Assembly: GCA_015179025.1 (NCBI GenBank)
Contig: WHUX01000040.1
Span: forward strand, 186,001-250,000
Source: Terfezia claveryi
Taxonomy: Eukaryota > Ascomycota > Pezizomycetes > Pezizales > Pezizaceae
Direction: 5' to 3'
Length of the DNA: 64,000 bases
A program made the position numbers and the translations under genes. Under the pieces are notes generated by a model. That model did no database searches, was not told where the DNA came from, and worked only from the letters and a program-made list of their open reading frames with translations. Shown one piece after another: positions 23,769-36,033 of this stretch. Positions within the stretch are counted from its first letter, which is position 1. Each line of letters opens with the position of its first letter.

Positions 23769-25719
23769 ACCGGTGGAGAGTAGATAAGACGGGCCTTCAG
23801 AAGCTGAGCTCGGTGATCTTTTTTTTTTTCCGGGAAAGGGGGGCTGTATGGAGGGGAAGATCTGTATTAGTTTAAGACTAGGCAGTTTTGATGACCAGTC
23901 TGAGGTTAGCTCTGTAGGATAAGCTCGCCCTCTTTCCTTCCCTCGGCGTCTGATATTTACTCTGGTCCGTGGAGAGCTGTCCCAGTTACTAAGGCGAGAG
24001 CTGTTAATGTCTCCCAGATATATAGGACATTAGCTATGTATTAGTAAGGTTGGAAGCTGCTCTGGCAAGAGCAATGGTTTCAGCTGACTGGCAAGAGGGC
24101 CGAGTGCGTCAAGGAAAAGTGGGTGAATATGAAAAAAATTGGAGTATCGACGGTCAAAATAGAGTAGATGCCCGAGTAGCTGTCCGCGTGAATCCTGGAA
24201 TAACTCTGAGTGTAGACCTAAGGCTCTTCAAGGGGTTCCCAGGCCGAGGAGGCTCACATCAACTGCACACAGTTCGAGACGTGCAAATCAGATGAACTCG
24301 GTAATATGCCGGCTGGAAATGCGCATTTGAAGGCTGAAGGAACGTACGTCTGTCCGAGATAGCTGCTGAGGTGTGAGCTGAAGATGGCGTCGATGGATGG
24401 ATGAGGCAATGTATGGGGGCGGTCCAGTGATGCTCGCACTTGGTAACCAAAGAGCTTAGCTTGTACCGTAGTTTCTCTTCTCCCAATAATGGTGGAGGAA
24501 GCGAACCTTCAGGTACTTTGGGAGATGTGGCCAGACTGCAAAGTACGAGTACTCTCCATTCCATCCAACATGTGAGAAGTTATCAACGGAACCGTCTACT
24601 CTGCTGCTTTGTTTATAGAAGCTAGGTAAAAGTGCTTGAGGCAATGGTGCATATGGCTATCATCGTTGACATCAACATTGTCTAGGTACTTCCTTGCATC
24701 CCCAGTTTTATTTGCATCGGTATGGCACTGGTCATCAATGCCAGCTCTCCGCCCAGAGATTCACCCACAGCAATTCCAGAAATGGTTCCTCCACCAATTC
24801 CCTCAGGTACCTACCTTCAGCTCATGAGATGAGAAAAGCCTCGATTGTCGATTGGCGTATGTCTTGTTGGGCTGCAGAGCTTTCCTTCATCTTGAGCATA
24901 TTATCGAACGAGAACTGTTTCGTGGCTCGACTCTCGGAATCATCCCTGTTCTTGCCTGGTGATGTTAGAATGTGCAGTAACGCGTACAAATTGCGTTAGC
25001 TGCTCCGCTCAACGATCCAGTCGACACGTGTACCGCAATCTCTCCACCAATGGCTTGCCTGGTTGCATTGGGCAGAGTGATATTCAGTGAATGACCTTAT
25101 TTCGTTTCCTGTTGGTTGATCCACATGACCTCAGGAGACTTGCCTGTGTGTGGGGGTAAACGCAATGGAGATGCTGCATCACGTGATAAGAGATAAGAAG
25201 AGAACTAAATATTTAGCGGTGTTTGAAGTACTTTGTTCTGATGCCTCGGGGTCCATGATGATCAAACCACCCCCCCCTTCTATCAGAACAGATGTCAAAT
25301 CAGAAACAATTTAGGTGTCGGTATACCGCGAATTTCAGAATGAACAACAGCCTATATAACTGAGTGGTGAGGTTTCAAGTTCTACTCCTCTTGGCTTACC
25401 AAGTAGGTAAAGAAGTATGCAGAAACTATCGTTCTACCTTGGCGATGACGTCTGAGACGGGCTCTTATTTCTGAGTCTTTGGCGGTACCGAGCGTTGGTT
25501 TGGTAACGCCGGTATCAGAAGAATGCAGGGGGGCTATCCGCCCTCGCTGTTGAATAGCGAAGAGGTCGAGTTGAGGGTAAATTTTTCGGAGGACTTTCAA
25601 TTTGAAGATCCGCTTACATAACATGAAATCTTGGCGCTCACAGCTGCAAAATAATTCCTACAGGCCGCCATTCAAGAGCCCCCAGCTACGGTTACTCCCC
25701 CCTCCCCCAATTCCCCACC
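23769..25719. other. divergent intergenic region
   Basis: About 1.95 kb between two divergent genes, so it should hold both promoters. A T run at 23819-23830 lies just upstream of the coiled-coil gene. No further coding region is convincing. A minus-strand frame at 25382-25624 (80 codons, basic) has no recognisable content and overlaps the probable UTP15 5' flank. Confidence 0.5.
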
Positions 25720-27459
25720 ATGTCCGCCCCACTCCAACGCCTGAACCGCTCCAAGCTCCCCACCCACCCCTCTGCCTCCGCCAACCCTGAACAACGCTTC
25801 TGGCACTCCTTCAAATCCCCTCTCCTAATCAACGACTATGCCTCCATCACCTCCATTCACTTCTCCCCCTCCACCCCACACGACTTCGCCATCACCTCCT
25901 CTACCCGTGTGCAGATCTTCAGCTCAAAAACTCGAAAGGTATCAAAAACGATTTCGCGATTCAAGGAAACGGCTTACTCTGGCACAATCCGCTCAGATGG
26001 AAGGTTACTTGTTGCGGGGGATCATAGTGGTTTGGTGCAGGTGTTTGATTTGAATAGTAGAGCTATTTTGAGGACCTGGGATCAACATAAGCAGCCGGTG
26101 CAAGCGGCCAAGTGGAGCCCCAATAGTGTTACGTGTGTATTGACCGCAAGTGATGATAGTACGGTAAGGTTGTGGGATTTGCCTACGGGGGAGGTCACGA
26201 GCTGCTTTATTGGGCATAGGGATTATGTCCGACAAGCTTCTTTTCTCCCCGCAGGGTCTGCCATAGGAGGAGGTGCTGGTGGAGGACTAGTCGTCTCTGG
26301 TGGCTACGATGGAACCGTTCGACTCTGGGATCCGAGAGTTCCAACATCAACTTCCACAGCTACAAATATAGACTCCTCGGACTCCCATTCCCCCGCAGTC
26401 ATGACCCTCACCCATCCTTCCGCCATCGACGCCCTCCTCCCCATGCCCGGCTCCACAACTATCCTTGCCGCCTCCGGCCCAGTCGTCCACGTCTGGGATA
26501 TCATCGCCGCCAAACCACTCCTACAACTCGCGAATCACCAGAAAACAGTAACGTCCCTCGCATACACTATCAACAAAGACCTCACTACCGACACCCCCAA
26601 CCCCACAGCCTCCAGCAGACGAGTCATCACGGGTAGTCTAGATGGGCACGTGAAAGTCTACGATACTACCTCATGGCAGGTCGTGCATGGTATTAAATAC
26701 CCCGCGCCGATTTTGTCCCTTGCCATCTCCCCCGAGGAGAAGCACCTCGTCGTAGGGATGGTCAATGGACTTATTTCCATTCGCACACGTACCTCTGGGA
26801 AGGAAAAAGAGCGGGAAAGGGAGAAGGAGAAGCAGATGCAGGCATTACTCACTGGGGCACCTTTGGACGGGGGGAAAAGGAAGAAGACGAAGGCGGAGGA
26901 AAGAAGATTACGCGGGATTAAATATACTGGGGACGCGGACTCGGTGGTATTGGAGGAGAAGCTGAAAACAGTGCATTTACGTCCATATGAGAAGGATCTT
27001 AGGGCGCAGCGGTTCGCGGAGGCATTAGATAAGGTTCTTATTGGGGTATACAGTCCACTCGTACATATATCCTCCATTGCTCAAACGGTCGTGCTAATGT
27101 GGTCCCAATAGAATGCCCCCGCTCTAACAACTTACACCCTCCTCTCCACCCTCAAGCACCGCTCAGCACTAAAATCCGCCCTTGCAAACCGCGACGAAGC
27201 TACCCTCTCCCCAGTGTTAAAATGGCTCACAAAAAATCTCCATCGTCCCGCATATGTAGAGTTAATTGTCGATGTGGCATTGCTTGTACTCGATATGTAC
27301 GGGCACGCGATTGGACAGAGCCCAATGATTGATGCATTGCTGAGGGATATGAGGCAGAAGGTGAACGTTGAGGTCAAGCAGAGTATGACAGCGTTAAGGA
27401 TTGGGGGGATGGTGGGGATGTTGGTGCAGGGTGCGGGTGGGGAGGGTGTTAGGGCGTGA
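25720..27459 (+). CDS. UTP15: U3 snoRNP / small-subunit processome protein Utp15
   Basis: Exons 25720-27045 and 27112-27459 join in phase 0 (donor GTATAC, branch TGCTAAT, acceptor AATAG), giving about 557 residues. The first ~350 residues hold WD40 blades with recognisable ends such as ASDDSTVRLWDLPTGEV, SGGYDGTVRLWDPRV and GSLDGHVKVYDTTSW. The C-terminal part (about 385-550), with the KYTGDADSVVLEE segment and the stretch LTTYTLLSTLKHRSALKSAL, matches the helical UTP15_C domain. Utp15 belongs to the t-UTP/UtpA subcomplex, which loads on nascent pre-rRNA in the nucleolus and promotes 18S maturation and rDNA transcription. Length and domain order are normal. It is convergent with the cyclophilin gene, with 349 bp between their stops. 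Confidence 0.93.
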
Positions 27460-27808
27460 TTTCGACCTCTATTAGACAGGAGTGAGACTGGGTTGAAGGT
27501 TGTAAATTAATTTATGGTTGGGCGTTGGGTTCCTTTGATATGGGTTTATTTTTGCCTGTAAAATAAAAGTATAATCTTCCGTATCATATATACTGAAGTA
27601 TTTTTCCAATATTCGGCTGTTAAAGCGTAGGGGGATTCCTTTATTTTCCAACTGAAGCCCAATTCCTGGTCTCGTACCACCCATCCCACATACAGTAGCT
27701 TTTCAAGGGGCAGTAATTCACAAGCCTGTAGTACATATCGCTAATAAAAACCTATTCAACTCCGAGTGCCCAAAGGATAATGAAATATCTCCCAACAAGC
27801 AAAAAAGT
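27460..27808. terminator. shared 3' flank of UTP15 and the cyclophilin gene
   Basis: An A+T-rich stretch between two convergent stop codons. It holds AATAAA-like signals (AAAATAAAAG near 27560 on plus; TTTATT-type near 27540 and 27640 for the other strand) consistent with polyadenylation. It contains no gene. Confidence 0.4.
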
Positions 27809-29368
27809 TTATTGCCCGCCACTGAAAAAGTTCTTTAGCTTAGCCTTGGTCTTCGCCGCCTTGCCCTGGATTCTCTTCTTCACGGCTTCCAACTCATTGA
27901 CTACCGCAGCATCACCGGGAACAAGGTCATTAGCCTTCTTCAGGTCTTCTAAAGCAGAGTCATCATCCTTCAGCCCTGAACGTGCGACACCTCTCCTGAA
28001 GTATGCCTTCGCCTTGTCTGCATCCTTGATATTTTCTACCTGCAATGCCTTGCTAGCACTCTCCTCGGCATCACGGAAATTGCCTTGCTTGTTCTGCAGG
28101 AGAGCTGAGTTAGAGTATAGAGTAAATTTCAGGGCTTGGAGCTGGCCCAACAGGTCCTTTGGTTCCTCGTCGCTAGGGGTGGAATATTCGTTGATGTATC
28201 TGAGTGCCTTCTGGTATTTCTCAATACCAAGCTCGAGGTCTCCAGCCTTGAATGCCTTGTTTCCGAAATCCTTGATTTCCGAAGCAATACGAAGGGTCTC
28301 TGGGCCAGAAAGCCCGTCCGGAGCCTGGTCATCTGGGAAATCTTCGTACTTGTCGCCAGTAATGTTGTCCTTGGCGGCTGGAGCGTCGGTTTCGTTTCCA
28401 GTGAGTTGACCACAGTCTAGAGAAGATCAGAAAGAGCACATAGAGATATATCATCCCTTCCAATAAAAGAAAGGAAGGACTTTTCAAAAAAAAAAAAAAA
28501 AAAAAAGATAAATTCAGTTAGCATTGACTTACCCTCAATGACAACAGCCTCGCGGGGCTTGTCGTTGGCATCTGTCTTGGTCATTTCAATCTTACGAATA
28601 ACACCCTTCCCGGAAACAACCTCTCCATATACTACATGCTTTCCGTCCAAGTGCGGTGTCTCGACAGTGGTAACAAAAAACTGAGAGCCATTTGTACCGG
28701 GACCAGCATTTGCCATAGACAGAAGGAAAGGCTTATCGTGCTTCTTGACAAAGTTTTCATCCTCAAAACGCTCGCCATATATTGACTCTCCTCCAGAGCC
28801 CTATTTCCGGTGTATTCCTTAGCATCTGGTCCATATCGTAGAAACGAAAAATCAACCTTACATTGCCATTAGTGAAGTCACCTCCCTGAATCATAAACTT
28901 CTTGATGACTCGGTGGAAAGTAGACCCTAAGCAAGTTAGGACACGTAATTCTGCTGGAATGCTATGGCAATTTGGTACGAACCCTTGTAGTGTAGAGGCT
29001 TTCCTGTCTTGCCCACACCCTTTTCTCCAGTGCAAAGAGCTCTGAAGTTCTCACAAGTTTTTGGAGTGACTATTGTATTGGATTTGTTAGAGGAAGCTTA
29101 GGCGCTGAATTCTTTACATGGTGCCTTACTGTCATCGTACTACAAAAAAAGGTCAATAAACGTCTAGACAGGCTAAGGAAAACAATATATACTCACAAGC
29201 TCGTATGTGACTCGCTCTGACTTCTTGCCTCCGATGGAAATGTCCATGAAGCATCGGGTGCGCTCTGGATGATCGGTCTGGTTAGCCTGAGAACCCCACT
29301 ACCCCACTGAGTGAAGGGTACCAACGAGCTGGGGCAGGGGCAGCTGCCTGTTCAGCTTCGGTAGCCAT
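27809..29368 (-). CDS. CPR6: cyclophilin-40 type peptidyl-prolyl isomerase (PPID/Cpr6)
   Basis: Seven exons on the minus strand: 29368-29326, 29264-29197, 29139-29130, 29069-28983, 28926-28862, 28800-28533 and 28416-27809, coding for about 382 residues. The N-terminal cyclophilin domain has the catalytic [24 protein letters not shown] and [12 protein letters not shown] motifs. His replaces the cyclosporin-contacting Trp of CypA, as is usual in Cyp40. The C-terminal part carries TPR helices ([49 protein letters not shown]), which in this family bind the Hsp90 MEEVD tail. The role is Hsp90 co-chaperone and prolyl isomerase in the cytosol. Exon 3 is only 10 nt (TACGATGACA), and the intron before exon 7 contains a ~23-nt A run. 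The first intron donor, GTTGGT, is the least certain junction. Confidence 0.92.
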
Positions 29369-32092
29369 TGTTTTGCTTAATGAATATGTGAAGTGAGGTC
29401 AAAAGTTAGATTTGTTACAGAGGATTTGTTTTGGTTGAATCTGCTGATGAAGGGAGAGCTTTTGATGTTATGTTGACTGGGCGGATTTTAAGGGTCCTAG
29501 AAGCAGAGCCGATCTCGGGCCTAAAGAAGCTTCTACCGGATTCTATAGCGATATTGCAATGCAATGAGATGGTATACCTACGTACGAATTCCCAAGACAA
29601 CTTACAGTAGTCCCTTACAACAGAGTTGACCCATTGATCCATATTAACCTGCCCTTTGGGAAAAATTGCAAAACGCCTTGAGGTGGCGAAATATACATAA
29701 TACTCCGTAAAATGGTTATCAAAGTCAAACCTGCCATTCTTTATGTCTGGCTTGTACTAGCCCCTCTCTTTCTTAACTTGTTCAGGTGTATTGTTAGTAA
29801 AATACAAAAGCAAAGAAAAAAAGAGGACGGATTTTGCATTTGCAACTAGTGTGACCTCCTTGGATGCATCAACATCGCAGCAACTGACAGCCTAGTCTGG
29901 TTGCATGGCCCCACGGCCAGGATTTAGCCTATTATTGCAATATTCATAGTTCTTTCGAATCGAGATGCTTAACCGCGATAATAGGCATCAGATTTTGTGT
30001 GTTCTGTCTAGTCAAAAGCGTTGAAGCATACCTAACAAGAAAACTAACAAAGAAGATATTCTGGCTGAAAACTACTTAAGTTGTGAAATTCCACTGATGT
30101 CCATTAATGTTTGGTGTTATGCAAACACTACTGGTACCTTCCCAACCCGCCTGCCCCCCAATAACCCTTTTCCCTGCACCTTTAACGCTATAACTTATGC
30201 ATATCCCTGAGCTTAAGATCAAAGATTAGTGCACGAAGCCAACAATAAACAGCCAGTCTTACAGCTCAAGTTCAGGTTGAGAATATACCATTTTCTCGAT
30301 TTCTCGAAGACGTTATTCCCCCCCGGTGTTGATGTTCGTAATCAGGTAGTCTCGTGCCTAATCAGGATACTCGATGAGTCTGGCGTAACCGATTTAAGCT
30401 ACCCAAGAAACAAATTGGTCTGGGCACGAGAACAGCGTAACCTGAGTCCACATCGTACTGTAAGATGTAACATTTCCTCAGTAGGTTTTGCTACCTTATG
30501 AAATTACGGGATCAGCCTCTTTTCCGTGGCCTTTTTGCACGTACTCCATTCCATCTTCATTGCTTGCACAGTAAAGTGATCCTACCGACTGACCAATACT
30601 TTACTTGTGAGTCTGGATATTCAAGGGATGAAAAAAAAAAACCTACCGTCAGCTGTTGACTGTAGAAATGCTTTATAGGTTGCGATCGATAATCCGATAT
30701 GAATTTAAAATTTATACTGTCTTTGGTAGCGTAATCTAGGTCGTGTATAGAATAAAACGAATATAGAATGAGGTCCTCACCAACAGAGATCTTGGGTGAT
30801 AGCTTTGCAACAATTCTTCAGAGGGATTAACTCGAGCTACATGTACCCTCATAACCTCGTATTATTGCATCATGGTCGGCAACCTATACTCAAACAACCT
30901 TGCCTCTACCATTTTTCTCTTGCTGTATTTCTGTAAATAGAAGTTAACAGCTTAACCTGTACCAAAGAAAATCTCATACATGTAATCATGATATAGTATT
31001 CACAAGCTTGTACTCCATAGAAGCTGTTCATCTCTCGAATTATTCATACCACTCTCATGCTGTAGAAGATAATTTTTCCTGAAAAACAAGTAATTTTGCT
31101 CAACCATCGCCAGGCATCACGCGGCATATCCATATTGTAATCCTTGCACTTATGTGGGCACATTCGTTTTTCGATGTTCACAGGAGCTGATATCTGTTGC
31201 CATCCATAATTGCCTCGAGTTCAATGAATATCCCCACTTTCTTATTTTTTATTTTTTCTTTATTTATAGTCTGTTCCTGCAATCGACCTAAGGTCCCGAA
31301 GCCTCCCCTTAGGAGGTTTGCTTTCTGTACAAGAAGCGGGTCCAGCCTCCCGAGCCTAAGAAATTAGTATACAAAGGAAACTCGACATCCCAAATCCCTG
31401 CTGAACTATATACAAACTAACCAAAAGCGCTGATCCCATAGAGCGGCAAAGGTATGTAGTGAGGTTGAATATTCGTAATCTCCGCACTGGCATTTTCCTT
31501 CCGTTCCCCCCCGTGGTGATCTTAACCTCAAGGCGGGAAAGTCATATTTTGTTTGTTCTTAATAATTGTACGCCTCGGATTGATATCGTAATAAAATATC
31601 AACCAATAGTTCCAACGTTGGGATAAAAAGGCTGAGAATCATTAACAAGAGAATTTCTACGGGAAGTGCTGGAGAAGCATACCTCTAGACCAAAAGAGTG
31701 ATCACACCTTGTATGTATATACCAGTCGACTCTGACTGTTGCAGCATGGCTAACAGTGTGAGGCGTACGATATAGTTCCTCTTTTAAAGTTACTCCCCTA
31801 TGAAGTAAAATCCAAACTTATTCTAGTAAATAATCAGACTATCGTAGAAAGATCGATATCGAGTGAGGTACAAAATAAAGGAATGATAGTCGTCTTGATG
31901 AATGTAGCAAGCCTAGATGAATATATACATAAGATGCAGGCACTTCCCAGATCCGCAAATATAGGAAAGCTACAAAACGCAGAATACGGACTGGGCAGTG
32001 TCTACATGTCATGTAAATAAACATAGTTACAAATAGTATATTGCCGTAATATTTTTAGGTGTACGGTCGTGCATCTAGTGAGATGTGCCTGA
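29369..32092. other. intergenic, no gene seen
   Basis: About 2.7 kb, A+T-rich. The first part is the cyclophilin promoter. Open frames such as 30229-30501 (plus) and 31839-32024 (minus) show nothing recognisable. A copy of the 10-mer AGTCTGGTTG lies at 29894-29903. An imperfect hairpin (CCTAAGG...CCTTAGG) occurs at about 31285-31315. Confidence 0.5.
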
Positions 32093-33126
32093 TTAACTCC
32101 GGTTGTCCATTTTCGACTTTTTGGTAAACTCAGCGAGCGAGGAGTTTTCATCTCCATCAGCCGTCGCCTCTGTGGTCACTGAAGTCTCACTCCCACTCTT
32201 CTGATTCCTCTCTGCCTTCTCACCGGCAAGTTTTTTCTCCATCCACTTCTTATTATCGTCTTTCTGTTTCTGGGCAAGAATGTTTCCAGGCTTTTTTTTT
32301 GCAGTATCAAAGTCGAATGTGACTGGGCCGTCATTAATTAATCCCACCTGCATCATTGCTCCGAATACCCCACCCTTTACCCGGTCAGGCTCGTAGATCA
32401 CTCTCATGGTCTCAACAAACTGATCGTAAAGTGGTCGGGCAATATCCAGAGGTGCGGACCCGTGGAAATCGGGCTGGTGAGCGGTAAGTTATCCATCACC
32501 AACCGGAGGAGGAGGAGATATTCTATTTGCCCACCTTGCTGCCCTTGTTGATATTTGCAAAAAGGGTAAATTGAGAGACACACAATATCTCCCCAGAGAT
32601 GTCTTTTACAGATTGAGCCCACTATACCTCGTGATTTTCTTAGCAACTAGATCCTGTGTATGCCAAAGGTGAGACACCCACTGGCTTCGTGTCTGTAGGC
32701 CACATTTTCAGGCTCAAGAGCTTCGTAGCAAGGGATTTCCCATCTTCGGTAGTGTCATTAGGGGAGACTGAACACCATTGCCTTGTGGCCCCCTCTACTG
32801 AGGAGAGTTGGACTGTCGATTAGCTGTATGAGTCAATGAAAAAGGATTGTACCACGCAGATGTGAGATATCATTAGGGTATCAGGATGACTGCCGCCCGA
32901 AAAAAAAAGGACATATAGCCGACTATGTGGGTATATATTTTTGGAGCATTGGAAAAAGATTCTCTTCACCTGCAACAAGAACCAGCATCCCTTTTCCTAT
33001 TGAAGAGACCACTTCGCTATCGATGGTGACGGAAGCTGACAGAACCCGCTGAATGACGGCTGAAGCCGAGCAACCTTGTTAGCTGTTTCAGGAAGAAGCA
33101 CTGTGATAGCCATACACACCCTTCAT
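32093..33126 (-). CDS. DTD1: D-aminoacyl-tRNA deacylase (DTD)
   Basis: Five exons: 33126-33120, 33059-32970, 32767-32682, 32621-32535 and 32473-32093, giving about 216 residues. The first coding exon is 7 nt (ATG AAG G), spliced to read MKAVIQRVLSASVTID, the usual DTD start. The family motifs are present: CVSQFTLFA (SQxT active-site motif), FHGSAPLDIARPLYDQFVE, and NDGPVTFDFD carrying the Gly-cisPro motif that gives chiral proofreading. DTD hydrolyses D-amino acids (and glycine mischarged on tRNA-Ala) from tRNA in the cytosol. After about residue 165 a Lys/Glu/Ser-rich tail extends beyond the bacterial length of about 145. Introns are 60, 202, 60 and 61 bp. It is divergent from NOT3, with 380 bp between start codons. 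Confidence 0.92.
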
Positions 33127-33506
33127 ATTGTTTCTCCAATATGTTTCAGCGTCCGCAGCGTTGCCTGGGGTTGCTCTTGCCCGGATCCGAACAAACGGAC
33201 GGCGGCCAAGCACGCACTAATCGTACACTGCTTACTCAACGCCGTCTGAAGTTATGGGGGGCTTCACCCTAAACCCTTTCAGTTTTGATACCTACCGAAC
33301 CTTATTGAACCACCGCATTCCTTCGATCGATTCTCAACGGAAGACGTCTTCGCAGGTAAACATACACCCAACTTAACTCTCGCTCCTGGCACAGCAAACA
33401 CGCTACTCGATTCTGCAACCCCGCCGAGACCTTTTTACCCACAACACACAGGCAGCAACGTCTCCATCGACCCTCACCCAACGTTACTTTCGGATAGAGT
33501 GCCACG
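33127..33506. promoter_or_regulatory. bidirectional promoter region of DTD and NOT3
   Basis: 380 bp separate the two divergent start codons. No TATA box is obvious. Pyrimidine-rich stretches and an AAACCC motif lie near 33270. The assignment rests only on divergent gene geometry. Confidence 0.45.
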
Positions 33507-36033
33507 ATGTCAGCACGAAAACTGCAGCAGGAGGTGGACCGGTGCTTTAAACGTATAGCAGAAGGTATAGCGGCTTTCGAGTCGACGTTTGAGAAGATTC
33601 AGCAGGCGACGAATCAGGCTCAGAAAGAGAAGCTTGAGGACACATTGAAGAGGGAAATCAAGAAGTTACAGCGGCAGAGGGATTTGATCAAGTCATGGGC
33701 TGCTGGTGGAGAAATCAAGGATAAGAAACCATTGATGGAGCACCGGAAGGCGATTGAGACTGTGAGACTCTCCCTGATCGATCGCCTTTTGTACTGTATA
33801 TTTGGTGTGGTTTCCGGCCGAGCCTATCATATTTTATGGGTCTGGGGACACCGGAGCAGTCGGCTGAGAGGGGATTGTGCACTACAAGATCACCCGAACC
33901 TCTCCACACTATTTTATAGGCTACGCCCTGCCACAATTCTTCTATGCTTGCTGACTTTCATGTTCATAATGGCTGATTTATTTATTGTTGACTGGTATAT
34001 AGCAAATGGAGAAATTCAAAGCTGTTGAGAAAGAAATGAAGACCAAGGCCTATTCCAAAGAAGGTTTACTGGCGTCGACCAAGATGGACCCTAAAGAGAA
34101 AGAGCGTGCCCAAGTACGAGAGTTTCTCACGAATGCGGTTTCAGAACTGGAACTCCAGATTGAAACCTGTGAGGCAGAGGCAGAAGGTCTGCAAGTGACT
34201 CTGAAAAAGGGCCGCAAGGATACCTCGAAAGCGGAACGAGTATCGGAAGTGGAACGAATAGTGGAGCGACATAAGTGGCATATTCAGAAACTGGAACTGA
34301 TATTACGGTTACTAGAAAATGGGCAGCTGGAAGTGGAATCTGTTGCAAAGATACAAGATGACATCAAGTATTATATTGACAGCAATCAGGAGGCGGACTT
34401 CACAGAAGACGATGCGATATATGACGACTTAAATCTGGACGAAGAACAGGAGGACATGTATGGAATTGGTATGGATGACAAGATGTCAAGCCAGGACACG
34501 CAGTCAGTGCAGGATGATTTGAACGACAAACCAATAAATAGCAACAAAGATTCATCATCCAATGCATCCTCAGCACGGAGACCTTCGACGCAGATGCGGT
34601 CGCCCATGCCAGCACTGGCGACATTACATAACCCTTCGTCATCAACAGTACCTATACCGCCGTTACCGGGGACAACAAGTACAATGAAAGCAGCCCCTAT
34701 ACCTACCAGACCAGCAGGAGAGACCTTAAAGTATGCCTCTGCAGCAGCAGCGGCGGCAGCTGCAGATCGAAGTGTCGGGATTGCACCGCTACCACCCCCA
34801 CCAGGTATCACAACTATAGCCCCCTTTGTGAATCCGCTACCGGCAGCAAACGCTCCAAAGCAGCCTACACAAAAAGCCATAAATACTACCGGTCTACCAA
34901 CAGGCTCGAGCCCTCCTACACCACTGCTGAACAAGGCGGAGCTTGCATCTGCCAACTCAGCAACCCCATCCCCACGGTCATGCCCAGCTGTACCAGTAAC
35001 AAAGGATCAAACCGATCGTATAAAAACACCGGATCAAGTTTCTCTTGCATCATCATCCGAACCACCTGCAGACAATGCAGATTCTCCTCCACCTACGAAA
35101 CCAACACTACTGCAACCACCCGTTTCAACATTAGCGCAGCAGCAACAGACCCCAGAGAGCTCACCAAATAGCTCTCCGACGTCTACACAGTCGCAGTCAG
35201 GGCTTCCGGGAAGTTCTTCCTCGACATCTGTATCGCAGACACACCTCAACGGGACGAACAACCTCTCGTCAATGCCTCAACGGATTTCACAAGAAACACA
35301 GGATCTGCCTACACAGCAACATGCGCAACAATCGCCACTTGTGCAACGGCCCTCCCCGCCACCTGGGCTTGTACCGGATATCAGGAACGCTGCTCAAGAT
35401 TGCATTTATAGCTTACCACCAGGCCTCCGAGATCTGATTTCATCACTTGAGTCTACCCGCCAAAGGATAACGAATCCCTTACAACTTCATAACTCCCCTG
35501 CGAATCTTTCTCGTATTCTAGAAGGCACACTCGTCAATACTCCGGATACTGTCGATGCGGAAAAGCCAAAGCATTATAAGCCGGTAACAAAATACCATTC
35601 TCCGCACTACTACCCGCAGGAGGTTTTACCGATCTTTGATGATCCCAAATTGTACCAGAGAATAGACACCGACACGTTGTTCTACATCTTCTATTACAAA
35701 CAAGGGACGTACCAGCAGTATCTTGCGGCGAAAGAGCTGAAGAGGCAGAGCTGGCGGTTCCATAAGATGTATCAAACATGGTTCCAGAGGCACGAGGAGC
35801 CAAAGACCATCACTGATGAGCATGAACAGGGTACATACAGGTTCTTTGATTATGAGAGTACTTGGATGAATAGGAGAAAAACCGAGTTTAAGTAAGTGCA
35901 TCATCACACCCTCGCCTATATCAGTTTCGAGTATTTTGTCTCCCAATGTGCACCCTAAAATGCTTAAATCACCAATTCTAACACATCCAACTCACATAGG
36001 TTCCAGTATAAGTACCTTGAAGACGATTTATAA
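33507..36033 (+). CDS. NOT3: CCR4-NOT complex subunit 3/5 (Not3/Not5)
   Basis: Exons 33507-33761, 34003-35891 and 36000-36033 give about 725 residues. The N-terminal coiled-coil domain (about 1-235) reads MSARKLQQEVDRCFKRIAEG, EIKKLQRQRDLIKSW and TQMEKFKAVEKEMKTKAYSK across the first junction, a near-diagnostic Not3/Not5 signature. A long Ser/Pro/Gln-rich linker with an Ala run follows. The C-terminal NOT-box (about 560-725) has YYPQEVLPIFDDPKLYQRID and FFDYESTWMNRRKTEFK. The last exon is only 34 nt and adds FQYKYLEDDL, matching the family C-terminus; without it the frame stops at TAA right after the splice donor. The product is a scaffold subunit of the CCR4-NOT deadenylase, acting in mRNA decay and translational control. 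The 241-bp first intron is the longest here. Confidence 0.95.

Noticed and set aside
25382..25624. 80-codon basic minus-strand frame upstream of UTP15
   Set aside because: Plausible composition but no recognisable domain, and it sits in the probable UTP15 promoter; not enough support to call a gene.
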